Assembly: GCA_902777325.1 (NCBI GenBank)
Contig: CACYTH010000009.1
Location: 88,819-152,818 of the forward strand
DNA length: 64,000 nucleotides
Source of the DNA: an uncultured Coriobacteriaceae bacterium
GTDB lineage: Bacteria; Actinomycetota; Coriobacteriia; Coriobacteriales; Atopobiaceae
Reading direction: 5' to 3'
Part shown: one piece after another, positions 22,055 to 29,478 of the stretch
Layout of the letters: each line of letters starts with the position of its first letter
Position numbering within the stretch: the stretch's first letter is position 1
Notes under the pieces: generated by a model
Told to the model about the DNA's origin: nothing
The model's input: only the letters and a program-made list of their open reading frames with translations
Databases searched by the model: none
Translations under genes and position numbers: made by a program

Positions 22055-22838
22055 ACAGGCCCACGGGGCAGTGGTCGCTGCCAAACACCTCGTTGTAGAT
22101 TGAGGCGCTGGTCACGCGGTCGGCGATGCGGTCGCTCACAAGGAAGTAGTCGATGCGCCAGCCAGTGTTGTTCTGGCGCGCGCGGCCTCGGTAGCTCCAC
22201 CAGCTGTAGGCGCCCGCGAGGTCTGGGTGCAGCGAGCGGAAGGTGTCGGTAAAGCCGGCGTCAAGCAGCTTGCCAAAGCTCTCGCGCTCCTCGTCGGAGA
22301 AGCCTGGGTTGCCGCGATTGGGGCCGGGGTTCTTGAGGTCGATCTCCTTGTGGGCCACGTTGAAGTCGCCGCAGGTCACCACGGGCTTGTCGGCATCGAG
22401 CTCGCGCAAGAAGTCGCGGTAGCGCGCGTCCCAGGCCAGGCGGGTCTCGATGCGACGCAGGCCGTCCTGCGCGTTGGGGGTGTAGACGTCCACAAACCAG
22501 TAGGTCGGAAACTCCAGCGCGCAGACGCGCCCCTCGACGTCGGCCACCTCCGAGCCAATCTGGCGGATGACCTGCAGCGGCTCCTCGCGGCTCCAGACCG
22601 CTGTACCAGAGTAGCCCTTGCGCTCGGCGTAGTTCCAGGTCTGGTGATAACCCTCAAACTGGACGTCCTTGAGCTTGGCGCGCTGCTCGTCCTGCAGCTT
22701 GGTCTCCTGAATGGCAAAGACGTCTGCATTCAGGGTGGCAAAGATCTCGGGGAAGGACGGGTCCTTCTTGAGGGTGGCGCGCAGGCCATTGACGTTCCAC
22801 GAGATGAGTCGCAGCTCGCGCGGGGTGGTGCTGGGCAT
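22041..22838 (-). CDS. xth: Exodeoxyribonuclease III / AP endonuclease
   Basis: This 265-residue base-excision repair enzyme cuts at abasic sites and degrades 3' ends. Family motifs are RLISWNVNGLRA (substrate/metal), IQETKL (catalytic Glu), the GYSGTAVWSR region, CGDFNVAHKEIDL (catalytic Asp/Asn), GFTDTFR, YSWWSYRGRAR and the terminal GSDHCPVGLSIEL with the catalytic Asp-His pair. Its length is normal. CCAAGGAGGCC precedes the ATG at 22838. The last 14 bp overlap the end of the convergent PHP phosphatase gene. Confidence 0.95.
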   Translation of the reverse strand: MPSTTPRELRLISWNVNGLRATLKKDPSFPEIFATLNADVFAIQETKLQDEQRAKLKDVQFEGYHQTWNYAERKGYSGTAVWSREEPLQVIRQIGSEVADVEGRVCALEFPTYWFVDVYTPNAQDGLRRIETRLAWDARYRDFLRELDADKPVVTCGDFNVAHKEIDLKNPGPNRGNPGFSDEERESFGKLLDAGFTDTFRSLHPDLAGAYSWWSYRGRARQNNTGWRIDYFLVSDRIADRVTSASIYNEVFGSDHCPVGLSIEL

Positions 22839-22916
22839 GGGGCCTCCTTGGCTTGGTGTTGACGTGCACAGTATATCCGAGGCCCGCCGGGTGGCGCTGC
22901 CCACGCTGCACCGGCA

Positions 22917-23840
22917 CTAGCGCCCGATAAACTCCAGCAGGTGCTGCAGCTCGCGCTGCAGCTGCGCGTGGCCCTGGCCGTAGGCGTACTGCAGCCTGGT
23001 GGTGTCGAGCGTCCCGTTGCTCACGGGCATCTCGTCCGGGCGGATGACCAGCGCGCGGCCCTCGCGCTCCAGGGTGGCAATGCGGTCGAGCTCGGCGTTG
23101 TAGCGTTCCGGGCGCGTGAGTGTGGCCTCCAGCACGTGAGGCTGGCTGCCAAGCAGGCGCGAGAAGACCGTGCGCTCCATGCTGGAGAGGGGCTTCTTGC
23201 GGTAGCCGGCGGGGCGCGTCGCAAACATGACGAAGCGCTCGTAGCCGTCCTGCTCCGCAAGGTGCAGCGGCAGTCCCGCGCCATGACCCAGCCCGCCGTC
23301 AAAGTACGTCACACCGTCCAGGGGCAGCGGCTTCATGGCAATGGGGATGGTGGAGCTCGCGCGCACGCAGTTGATCATGCGCCACACGTCGGGCATGTCG
23401 TCCTTGGTGAAGCTGGCCGAGCGTCCGGTTGCCGCCTCGAAGGCCTGGATGCGGATGCGTGCGGGGTTGGCGCAGAAGGTCTCCCAGTCAAAGCCGCAAA
23501 AGCCGTCGCGGATGCAGCCCTCGTAAAGGTAGTCGGCGTTAAAGTAACCATGCCCGCGCAAAAAGCTCCCGAGACCGCCCACGGGCTCCTTGCCGTCGAT
23601 GGCGAGAAAGGCCATGTGCACGCGCGTCTGGTCCCGCGAGACGTAGTTGATGGTGTGGCTGGCCCCGGCCGAGATCCCGCAGGCGTAGTCGAAGTAGATG
23701 CCCTGCTCCAGCAGCACGTTGACCATGCCGGCCGTGTAGGCGCCGCGGTAGCCGCCGCCCTCAAAGACAAGCGCGCAGTCGCGAACGTTGTTGGTGAGCG
23801 GCTCGTCTGCCCAAACGGGCGCGTCTGGTGTGCTGGACAT
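22917..23840 (-). CDS. Patatin-like phospholipase family protein
   Basis: This 307-residue patatin/RssA-like serine hydrolase has the oxyanion loop EGGGYRGAYTAGM (about 28-40), the nucleophile elbow GISAGA (Ser at about 57) and the dyad Asp in YFDGGLG (about 180). There is no signal peptide, so it acts in the cytoplasm or at the inner membrane face. Likely substrates are phospholipids or acyl esters. AGGAGAGG precedes the ATG. It is divergent from the sirtuin gene across ~100 bp that carry an inverted repeat, so the two may be co-regulated. Confidence 0.88.
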   Translation of the reverse strand: MSSTPDAPVWADEPLTNNVRDCALVFEGGGYRGAYTAGMVNVLLEQGIYFDYACGISAGASHTINYVSRDQTRVHMAFLAIDGKEPVGGLGSFLRGHGYFNADYLYEGCIRDGFCGFDWETFCANPARIRIQAFEAATGRSASFTKDDMPDVWRMINCVRASSTIPIAMKPLPLDGVTYFDGGLGHGAGLPLHLAEQDGYERFVMFATRPAGYRKKPLSSMERTVFSRLLGSQPHVLEATLTRPERYNAELDRIATLEREGRALVIRPDEMPVSNGTLDTTRLQYAYGQGHAQLQRELQHLLEFIGR

Positions 23841-23893
23841 GCTCGGGACCTCTCCTCGGTGCTAGCATCAACGTATGATGGTACCCCTTTAGG

Positions 23894-23916
23894 CGTACAC
23901 AAAAGGTTGGTGTACG
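23894..23916. promoter_or_regulatory. Inverted repeat between patatin and sirtuin genes
   Basis: CGTACAC-N9-GTGTACG is a perfect 7-bp dyad in the divergent intergenic region, 28 bp before the sirtuin start. There is no T-run, so a transcription-factor operator is more likely than a terminator. The cognate regulator is unknown. Confidence 0.5.
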
Positions 23917-23943
23917 TTACAAACACAGAGGATGGGAGAGGCC

Positions 23944-24681
23944 ATGGCACGCACGATCACCGATCCACAAGAGGCTGCGCTGGAACTGAAGGAGCGCGTT
24001 GACCGCGCGCGGCGCGTGGTGTTCTTTGGCGGTGCGGGCGTCTCCACCGCAAGCGGCATCCCCGACTTCCGCAGCGAGGACGGTCTCTATCACCAGCACT
24101 TCAAGTACCCGCCAGAGACGATGCTCTCGCACGGCTTTTACGTGAGCCACACCGAGGAATTCTACGACTTCTATCGCGAGCGCATGATCTGCCTGACGGC
24201 CAAGCCCAACCAAGCGCATTACAAGCTGGCAGAGCTTGAGCGCGAGGGCAAGCTACTGGCCGTGGTGACGCAGAACATCGACGGCCTGCACCAGGCGGCG
24301 GGGTCGCGCGCCGTGCTCGAGCTGCACGGGTCGGTGCACCGCAACATCTGCCAGAGGTGCGGGCACGTGCACTCGGCCGAGTGGGTGCTGGGCACCAAGG
24401 GCGTGCCGCACTGCGAGGAGTGCGGCGGGCCGGTCAAGCCGGACGTCGTGCTCTACGAGGAGAGCCTGGACGAGGACGTGATCACCACGAGCCTGAGGGC
24501 CATCGCCAGCTGCGACATGCTCATCGTGGGCGGCACGAGCCTGGTGGTCTACCCGGCGGCAGGCCTCATCCGGTACTTCCAGGGCGACCAGCTGGTCATC
24601 TGCAACCTGCAGCCCACACCGCAGGACTCCGCTGCCGACCTCGTGTGCGCGTGTGACATCGCGAAGGCCTTCGACTGGTAA
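23944..24681 (+). CDS. NAD-dependent protein deacylase, Sir2 family
   Basis: This 245-residue sirtuin has the NAD-binding GAGVSTASGIPDFRS, the catalytic TQNIDGLHQAAGS and ELHGS (catalytic His), a structural zinc site made by CQRCGH and CEECGG, and the second NAD segment VGGTSLVVYPAAGLI. It removes acyl groups from lysines and makes O-acyl-ADP-ribose plus nicotinamide. The spacing and length fit bacterial CobB-like class U/III enzymes. I chose ATG 23944 because GGGAGAGG precedes it; ATG 23932 is alternative. A terminator follows at 24703. Confidence 0.93.
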   Translation: MARTITDPQEAALELKERVDRARRVVFFGGAGVSTASGIPDFRSEDGLYHQHFKYPPETMLSHGFYVSHTEEFYDFYRERMICLTAKPNQAHYKLAELEREGKLLAVVTQNIDGLHQAAGSRAVLELHGSVHRNICQRCGHVHSAEWVLGTKGVPHCEECGGPVKPDVVLYEESLDEDVITTSLRAIASCDMLIVGGTSLVVYPAAGLIRYFQGDQLVICNLQPTPQDSAADLVCACDIAKAFDW

Positions 24682-24702
24682 GAGCCGTCTAGAGAGCGCC
24701 TG

Positions 24703-24732
24703 GCCCCGGTTGCCCACGTGTGCGACCGGGGC
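24703..24732 (+). terminator. Terminator after the sirtuin gene
   Basis: GCCCCGGT and ACCGGGGC form an 8-bp stem over a 14-nt loop, followed by TTATTGCT, 21 bp past the stop codon. Confidence 0.6.
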
Positions 24733-24900
24733 TTATTGCTGGCCGGACGCGCCGGGGACATCGAGGCGTGCCGCTAGCAGAAGGCGGGCAAACGCAGGTG
24801 AGCGGTAGCTTAAAGCGTTAGTTATAGTGGTCTGGGGCCACTTCTCTTGTTATGCCGTTGACCTGCATATATGATAGTGCTTGCAGAGAAAGGGCATACC

Positions 24901-24916
24901 TGCTTTACGTAAAGCA
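24901..24916. promoter_or_regulatory. Perfect 16-bp palindrome, probable antitoxin operator
   Basis: TGCTTTACGTAAAGCA is a perfect palindrome ending 14 bp before the antitoxin start and just ahead of its AAGAGAGA ribosome site. Antitoxins of the RelB/DinJ type bind palindromes in this position to repress their own operon; that role here is inferred. Confidence 0.65.
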
Positions 24917-24930
24917 AAAGAGAGATTGCC

Positions 24931-25320
24931 ATGAAGCATACAGAGGTAGCAAGCCCTCGTGTGGCGCAGATTAACGTTAGGATTGATCGCTCACTCAAGG
25001 ACGAGGGCGACGCGGTGCTGGCCGAGGCGGGCATATCACCCACGCGCATCGTGAGGGACCTGTGGACCAAACTGGCGCAGCGCGGCACGGCGCTCGACGA
25101 GGTGGTTGCGGCGCTGGGCGCGAGTGGGTTCACTCCCGACGAGCAGGCAGCCATCGACGCAAAGCTTGCCGTGATCGACCGGGTGTCTCGGCGGCGCGAC
25201 CAGCTGGCCGGGCAGCTCGGACTCTCCTCGGCGACGGAGCCCCTTTACCAGGATGGCTTTGAGTGGCGCGACCGCGTGCGTGCCGAGCGCGACCGCAAGA
25301 GGGGAAGGAGGGGTCTCTGA
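24931..25320 (+). CDS. RelB/DinJ-like antitoxin
   Basis: This 129-residue protein has an N-terminal ribbon-helix-helix segment (residues 13-45: INVRIDRSLKDEGDAVL, then GISPTRIVRDLWTKLAQRG) of RelB/DinJ type, followed by a charged helical region that would wrap the toxin. It would repress its own promoter through the palindrome just upstream and neutralise the PIN toxin. Its stop TGA overlaps the toxin ATG by one base, the usual coupling in such pairs. The partner is a PIN nuclease rather than the RelE/YafQ fold normally found with this antitoxin family. Confidence 0.82.
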   Translation: MKHTEVASPRVAQINVRIDRSLKDEGDAVLAEAGISPTRIVRDLWTKLAQRGTALDEVVAALGASGFTPDEQAAIDAKLAVIDRVSRRRDQLAGQLGLSSATEPLYQDGFEWRDRVRAERDRKRGRRGL

Positions 25321-25814
25321 TGGCGGGCGGACAGCTGCGTATCATGCTCGACGCCAACGTGTGGCTCGACTTCTTTATCCCCGGGCGAGCAAGCTCTGCC
25401 ACCGCGTCGCGACTCATCCGTGGCGCGGTCGAGCGCAACGCGGAGCTGCTGTACCCCTCGCACATCATTGAGGACCTGTTCTACGAGATTCGTCGCGACG
25501 CTGCGGAGTGGACGCGGGCGGGTGCGGGTGAGGTCACGCGCGAGGCTGCGCGCTACTGTCATGACTACGCGTGGGGGTGCATGGAGGACCTCCACGAGCT
25601 GGCGACTGCGGTGGCCACCGATGACGCCGACGTGCTCACGGCGCTCAAGTTCCGGTCGCTCAGCGAGGACCTGGGAGACAACCTTGTGCTGGTGGCGGCG
25701 CAGCGTGCGGGCGTGGACTATCTGGTGACTTCTGACAACGTGATGCTCAACAAGGCGACCGTAGCGGCGCTTGCTCCGCAGGACATGCTCTCGGTGCTGG
25801 AGGCCGGGCTGTAG
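25320..25814 (+). CDS. PIN-domain ribonuclease toxin
   Basis: This 164-residue PIN-fold nuclease has conserved acidic residues in LDANVWLDFF (about residue 10), a Glu in HIIEDLFYEI, Asp in TDDADVLTALKF and Asp in VDYLVTSDN. PIN toxins of the VapC type cut tRNA or rRNA in a metal-dependent way and stop translation. The ATG at 25320 overlaps the antitoxin stop; GGGGAAGGAGGGG precedes it. Together the two genes form a type II toxin-antitoxin module. The target RNA is unknown. Confidence 0.83.
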   Translation: MAGGQLRIMLDANVWLDFFIPGRASSATASRLIRGAVERNAELLYPSHIIEDLFYEIRRDAAEWTRAGAGEVTREAARYCHDYAWGCMEDLHELATAVATDDADVLTALKFRSLSEDLGDNLVLVAAQRAGVDYLVTSDNVMLNKATVAALAPQDMLSVLEAGL

Positions 25815-25831
25815 GCTCGCAGGGTGAGGTA

Positions 25832-26124
25832 TTTCGCGTGGTGCACTGCGGGGTTGGGGACGCGGCGAAATTTCACGGCTGGTGCAGTGCGCCGGATGGC
25901 GCCCGGCGAAAATCTACGCTCGGTGCGCTGCGTGCGGTTGCGTTGGGCGGGAATTTTCGACTGGTTCACCGTGGCGCGGAATCGGGTGCACCAGGCGAAA
26001 AATACCGCCGCGATACTCGCCCCAGAGTGCACCACGCGAAAATCTTGACGAGCCCCCGATTCTGGAGTGCACCAAGTGAAAACTTTTGCCCCGCCCCAGA
26101 CCTCGGAGTGCACCAAGCGAAAAC
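25832..26124. repeat. Inverted array of eight ~20-bp units, copy 1
   Basis: Four left-facing units start near 25832, 25871, 25911 and 25953; four right-facing units near 25983, 26023, 26064 and 26105. The core is GTGCACCAAGCGAAAA (right) and its complement (left). Within each arm the spacing is 40-42 bp; across the centre it is 22 bp. The unit-to-unit spacers also pair across the centre (for example GGCGAAATTTCAC against GTGAAAACTTTTGCC), so the whole block is one imperfect ~290-bp palindrome. A homologous copy in the same orientation lies at 27440. The 488-bp gap holds no convincing gene. Confidence 0.85.
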
Positions 26125-26302
26125 TCTTGCCATGCCCCGAGCCCTGTGTGTAAAGCGTGACGATGTGGCTCAAATTCCCCAGCTCTTTTGTATGTAGGCA
26201 CGAACAAAAGGCGAGCTACAAGAGTTGCATCCCATCCATGTGCGACCATTTGGCTACCGAGTGCCTACAGTGCGCCAACGTCACTGCCCTACGCTTCTGC
26301 CT

Positions 26303-27385
26303 ATGGACATTGTGATTACGGGTAAGAGCGCCCTAACGCTCTACAGGCAAATGAGGGCAGGCAAACTGCAGCTTAAGGCGAAGCCCATCCCCATGGCTTT
26401 CGTCTCATGGGAGAAGCTCGACGGCAAACAAGTGCGGGAGCTAAGTATTCCCGCCCTCGAGACGTCGGGACTCTTTACCGTAGACAGGCCGCTGGATCTA
26501 CGCGTGCGTGATACACGGGATAGGGTGCGCCTCGGGACGGTCGTCTGTCACGCAACAACCAAGCCGCTCCCAGGCGGTTCGATCGTCGAGCTTACGGCGC
26601 CTTGGCACAGTGCCGACTTGCTGCCGTTGGAGCAGGGATGCCGCGTCCTCATGGACAGCGCGCCGCTGATGATTTTGGACATGGCTGGCCAGCTCTGTGA
26701 GCACGTGAACAATGGGAAGATGTCCCATGACGTCGGGATAATGAGGCTCACGGAGTTGATTTGCGAGTTTTGCGGTACATACGCGAGACACTATCTGAAC
26801 CCACGAAACGGCGAGATGACCTTTGAGATCGAGCCAGCAACTACGGTAAGCGAGGTCAGAGAATACCTGTCCCGCGTGCGTGGCATATCGGGGATCAAGC
26901 TTGCACGAGCGGCGGTTGCGCTGGCAGTCGATAAGCTGGCGTCGCCTATGGAGCTCGTGGTGTACGCGGCGATGGCGTTTCCGCCACGTCTGGGCGGTCT
27001 GCACATTCAAGACATACGGGTCAACGAGCCGCTCAACCTGTCGGTGGTGCCCAGGGGTACGCTAGCTCACCAGCAGTTGACTCCGGACCTTAGGGTTGGA
27101 GACCGACCAGTGGTTGTCGAGTACAACGGCAAGGAGCATCTCAAGAAATACCGTGTGCGGCAGGACAAGAATCGCGCACAGGACTATGCGAAGCTCGGCA
27201 TCTACCAGTATCCGCTGATGATCGAAGATGTCTGTACGGTCGATGCGCTTGAGCGAACGTTACGGGACTTTGTTGACTTGCTGACGCCGTACGAAGGCCT
27301 CAGCTTTCGCGCCAGGACGCTACGCATTCTCCGCGACCGAAAATACAGAGCTGCTCGACAGCGCCTGCTTGACACGTATCTATAA
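26303..27385 (+). CDS. AbiEi-like protein with PD-(D/E)XK nuclease-like C-domain
   Basis: This 360-residue protein is only partly recognisable. The N-terminus (MDIVITGKSALTLYRQMRAG) resembles the start of AbiEi/DUF559-type proteins common in Coriobacteriia. The C-terminal third carries a PD-(D/E)XK pattern: SPMELVVYAAM (Glu), LTPDLRV (Asp), VVVEYNGKEH (Glu, with Asn where Asp is usual), then a basic helix KKYRVRQDKNRAQDYAKLG. It may be a DNA nuclease, a regulator, or an inactive relative. Start ATG 26303 has no clear ribosome site; TTG 26225 is an alternative. Base composition is less GC-rich than neighbours. It is flanked by two copies of the inverted array, which suggests acquisition. Confidence 0.65.
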   Translation: MDIVITGKSALTLYRQMRAGKLQLKAKPIPMAFVSWEKLDGKQVRELSIPALETSGLFTVDRPLDLRVRDTRDRVRLGTVVCHATTKPLPGGSIVELTAPWHSADLLPLEQGCRVLMDSAPLMILDMAGQLCEHVNNGKMSHDVGIMRLTELICEFCGTYARHYLNPRNGEMTFEIEPATTVSEVREYLSRVRGISGIKLARAAVALAVDKLASPMELVVYAAMAFPPRLGGLHIQDIRVNEPLNLSVVPRGTLAHQQLTPDLRVGDRPVVVEYNGKEHLKKYRVRQDKNRAQDYAKLGIYQYPLMIEDVCTVDALERTLRDFVDLLTPYEGLSFRARTLRILRDRKYRAARQRLLDTYL

Positions 27386-27439
27386 AAAACGCGGTCTGCC
27401 TGAGGATTGGTGCTGGGTAGGGTGGCGCAGTCGGAGATT

Positions 27440-27733
27440 ATCTCCGCTTGGTGCAGTCAGTGGCTTTGGGTACAGCGATATTATGCAGCTGGTGCACTGC
27501 GCTGGGTGGTGTTCGGCGAGAATTCGCTCCTGGTGCGCCGTCCGCGGTGGCATTGGGAGGGATTTTCCGCGTGGTGCATCGCGGCGCGGAATCGAGTGCA
27601 CCAATCGAAAAATACCGCCGCGACAATCGCACAGGGTGCACCAGGCGAGCATTTTAGCCGCGCCTCCGATTCCGCAGCGCACCAAGCGCAAACTTTTGCC
27701 CCACCCCAGACTCCGGACTGCACCAAGCGCAAA
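27440..27733. repeat. Inverted array of eight ~20-bp units, copy 2
   Basis: This has the same plan as the array at 25832: left-facing units with cores near 27451, 27492, 27533 and 27573, then right-facing units near 27596, 27636, 27677 and 27718. Spacing is 40-41 bp in each arm and 23 bp at the centre. The centre is strongly conserved between copies (GGCGCGGAATCG and GAAAAATACCGCCGCGA). It fills most of the 451-bp gap between the nuclease-like gene and the AI-2E-family gene; I see no gene in it. Confidence 0.85.
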
Positions 27734-27836
27734 TCCCTCCACGCAAAGCTTTCGAGCGCTGCAACTAGCGGCGCCAGACAAACGCGCTGGTGCGCGTACA
27801 ATGAGACGCACGACTAATCATAAGTGAGGGTCCAAC

Positions 27837-28982
27837 ATGAACAACTTCCTCGACCGGCTCGACAGCCGTTATGTAAAGGTATGCTTCTACGCCTCCGCAA
27901 CCGTGATACTTACCGTGGCCGCCATCATGGTGCTGTACTACGCGTCGCCCGTCATCGCGTCGCTCTGGAACCTCATCTGCGCGGTGCTGGAGCCGCTCAT
28001 TTACGGCGCGGCCCTGAGCTACGTGCTCAACCCGCTGGTCAAGCGCATCTCACGCAGGCTCAGGCGCCGCCCGCGCTTTGCCAACGACGGCGCCAAGCGT
28101 CGCCGGGCCGCCGTGGCCATCAGTCTTGTGCTGGTGCTGCTTGTGCTCTTGGCGATCGCTGCCGTACTGCTGCTCATGATCACGCACAGCCTGGCCAGCC
28201 TCAAGTGGGGCAACATCCAGGCCATCTTCAGCGACGCGAGCGGCGACTTTGGCGAGTACATCGCGGTCGTCGAGGAGCGCCTCGAGCAGTGGGGCATCAT
28301 CTCTGCGGACAGCGACCACAACCTGCTCACCATGTTTAACGGCGCAAAGAACGTCGCATCCACCATGCTGTTTGCCGTCATCTTTGGCGTGTACATGCTC
28401 ATCGACGGGCCGCGTGTGTCCGGCTATTTCAATCGCGTGCTGCGCGCCGTGCTCGGCAAGCATGCCATCGACCCCTCGCGCCTGATCGCCGATGCGGACC
28501 ACGTGTTCTCCGGCTACTTCCGCGGACAGGGCATCGACGCGCTTGTGGTGGGCACGCTCTCCGGCATCGTGCTTACGGCCATCGGCGTGCCTTACGGTCC
28601 GGTGATCGGTCTGCTTACGGGTCTGGGCAACCTCATCCCCTACGTCGGTGGACCGGTGGGCTTTGGCAGCATCGCGCTCATGTGCATTGCGGAGGGCAAC
28701 TGGGTGACCATGATCGCGGGCTTTGTCGCGATGGGCATCGTCATGTTTGTCGACGGCAACATCATCAACCCGCGCCTGCTCTCCGACAACGTTGAGGTGC
28801 ACCCGATGCTGGTAATCGCCGCGCTGATCGCGGGCGGTGCCGTAGGTGGCATTGCGGGCATGCTGGTGGCGGTGCCCACGGCTGCCTTCCTCAAGATCCA
28901 GCTGGACCGCTGGCTGGAGAAGCGCGAGCCCGCGCTTGAGGTCGAGCTGGCAGAAGATTCCGAGGCCGAGCCAGAGGAGTAG
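27837..28982 (+). CDS. AI-2E family transporter
   Basis: This 381-residue membrane protein has about seven hydrophobic segments, including ATVILTVAAIMVLYYASPVIA, LVLLVLLAIAAVLLLMI and VIGLLTGLGNLIPYVGGPVG. The last is the family signature region ahead of the conserved C-terminal helices. Families of this type (PF01594) include AI-2 exporters and Na+/H+ antiporters; the substrate is not predictable. The acidic tail (EVELAEDSEAEPEE) is cytoplasmic. GTGAGGG precedes the ATG at 27837. The alkyltransferase-like gene starts 3 bp after the stop. Confidence 0.87.
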   Translation: MNNFLDRLDSRYVKVCFYASATVILTVAAIMVLYYASPVIASLWNLICAVLEPLIYGAALSYVLNPLVKRISRRLRRRPRFANDGAKRRRAAVAISLVLVLLVLLAIAAVLLLMITHSLASLKWGNIQAIFSDASGDFGEYIAVVEERLEQWGIISADSDHNLLTMFNGAKNVASTMLFAVIFGVYMLIDGPRVSGYFNRVLRAVLGKHAIDPSRLIADADHVFSGYFRGQGIDALVVGTLSGIVLTAIGVPYGPVIGLLTGLGNLIPYVGGPVGFGSIALMCIAEGNWVTMIAGFVAMGIVMFVDGNIINPRLLSDNVEVHPMLVIAALIAGGAVGGIAGMLVAVPTAAFLKIQLDRWLEKREPALEVELAEDSEAEPEE

Positions 28983-28984
28983 AC

Positions 28985-29359
28985 ATGGGCGCCTTCAACG
29001 ACAAGGTCTACGAGGTGGTCCGCCAGATTCCGTACGGCTGCGTGAGTACGTACGGGGACATCGCGCGGGCCATCGGCCAGCCGCGCAAGGCGCTCTTTGT
29101 GGGATACGCCATGAAGAGCTCCCTCGAGGAGGGTGCGGTTCCGTGCCATCGCGTGGTCTACAAGGACGGGCGCATCTACCCGACCGACGAGGAAGGAAAC
29201 CCCACGGTCCAGAGCATCATGCTGCACCGCGAGGGCGTGCCGTTCTTGGACGAGGAGCACGTTGACCTTGCGGCATGCCATTGGACACCTGGTCGCCTTG
29301 ACGCCGAGGGGCGCCCGGCCGACATCGACTGGGCTGCCGAGATGGGAGACCTGTTTTAG
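28985..29359 (+). CDS. Methylated-DNA--cysteine S-methyltransferase domain protein
   Basis: This 124-residue protein corresponds to the C-terminal DNA-repair domain of Ogt/MGMT alone. It keeps the active PCHRVV motif with Cys54 and the helix-turn-helix part (VSTYGDIARAIGQPRKALFVGYAM). Because the Cys is present, it is more likely a true O6-alkylguanine acceptor than an alkyltransferase-like (ATL) protein, in which Cys is replaced by Trp or Ala; the missing N-terminal domain is ATL-like. After PCHR it diverges, with a longer acidic end. It directly follows the AI-2E-family gene (3 bp) and is probably cotranscribed. Confidence 0.82.
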   Translation: MGAFNDKVYEVVRQIPYGCVSTYGDIARAIGQPRKALFVGYAMKSSLEEGAVPCHRVVYKDGRIYPTDEEGNPTVQSIMLHREGVPFLDEEHVDLAACHWTPGRLDAEGRPADIDWAAEMGDLF

Positions 29360-29478
29360 CCTCGCGCTTGAACTAGGCGTCCGTTCTTCCCTCGCGTACA
29401 TAATATATATAGAGTTGACGAGAAGGCACATGCATATATGTAGTGCCTGTCCGTAACGCATGGCAACAAGGCCCGGAG

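Noticed and set aside
24733-24900. tRNA or other structured RNA in the gap after the sirtuin
   Set aside because: No cloverleaf, T-loop GTTCRA or CCA end; only the terminator and weak hairpins are visible.
25832-26124. CRISPR array
   Set aside because: Units are spaced at about 40 bp but face each other in two halves and are degenerate, the spacers are also related, and no cas gene is near.
25820-26200. Small coding frames across the first inverted array
   Set aside because: They follow the repeat units, lack ribosome sites and encode Arg/Gly/Cys-rich low-complexity peptides on both strands. The same holds at 27400-27800.
26303-27385. Insertion sequence/transposase between the arrays
   Set aside because: No DDE or HUH motifs, no short target-site duplications and no terminal inverted repeats abutting the gene; a mobile origin remains only a hypothesis.
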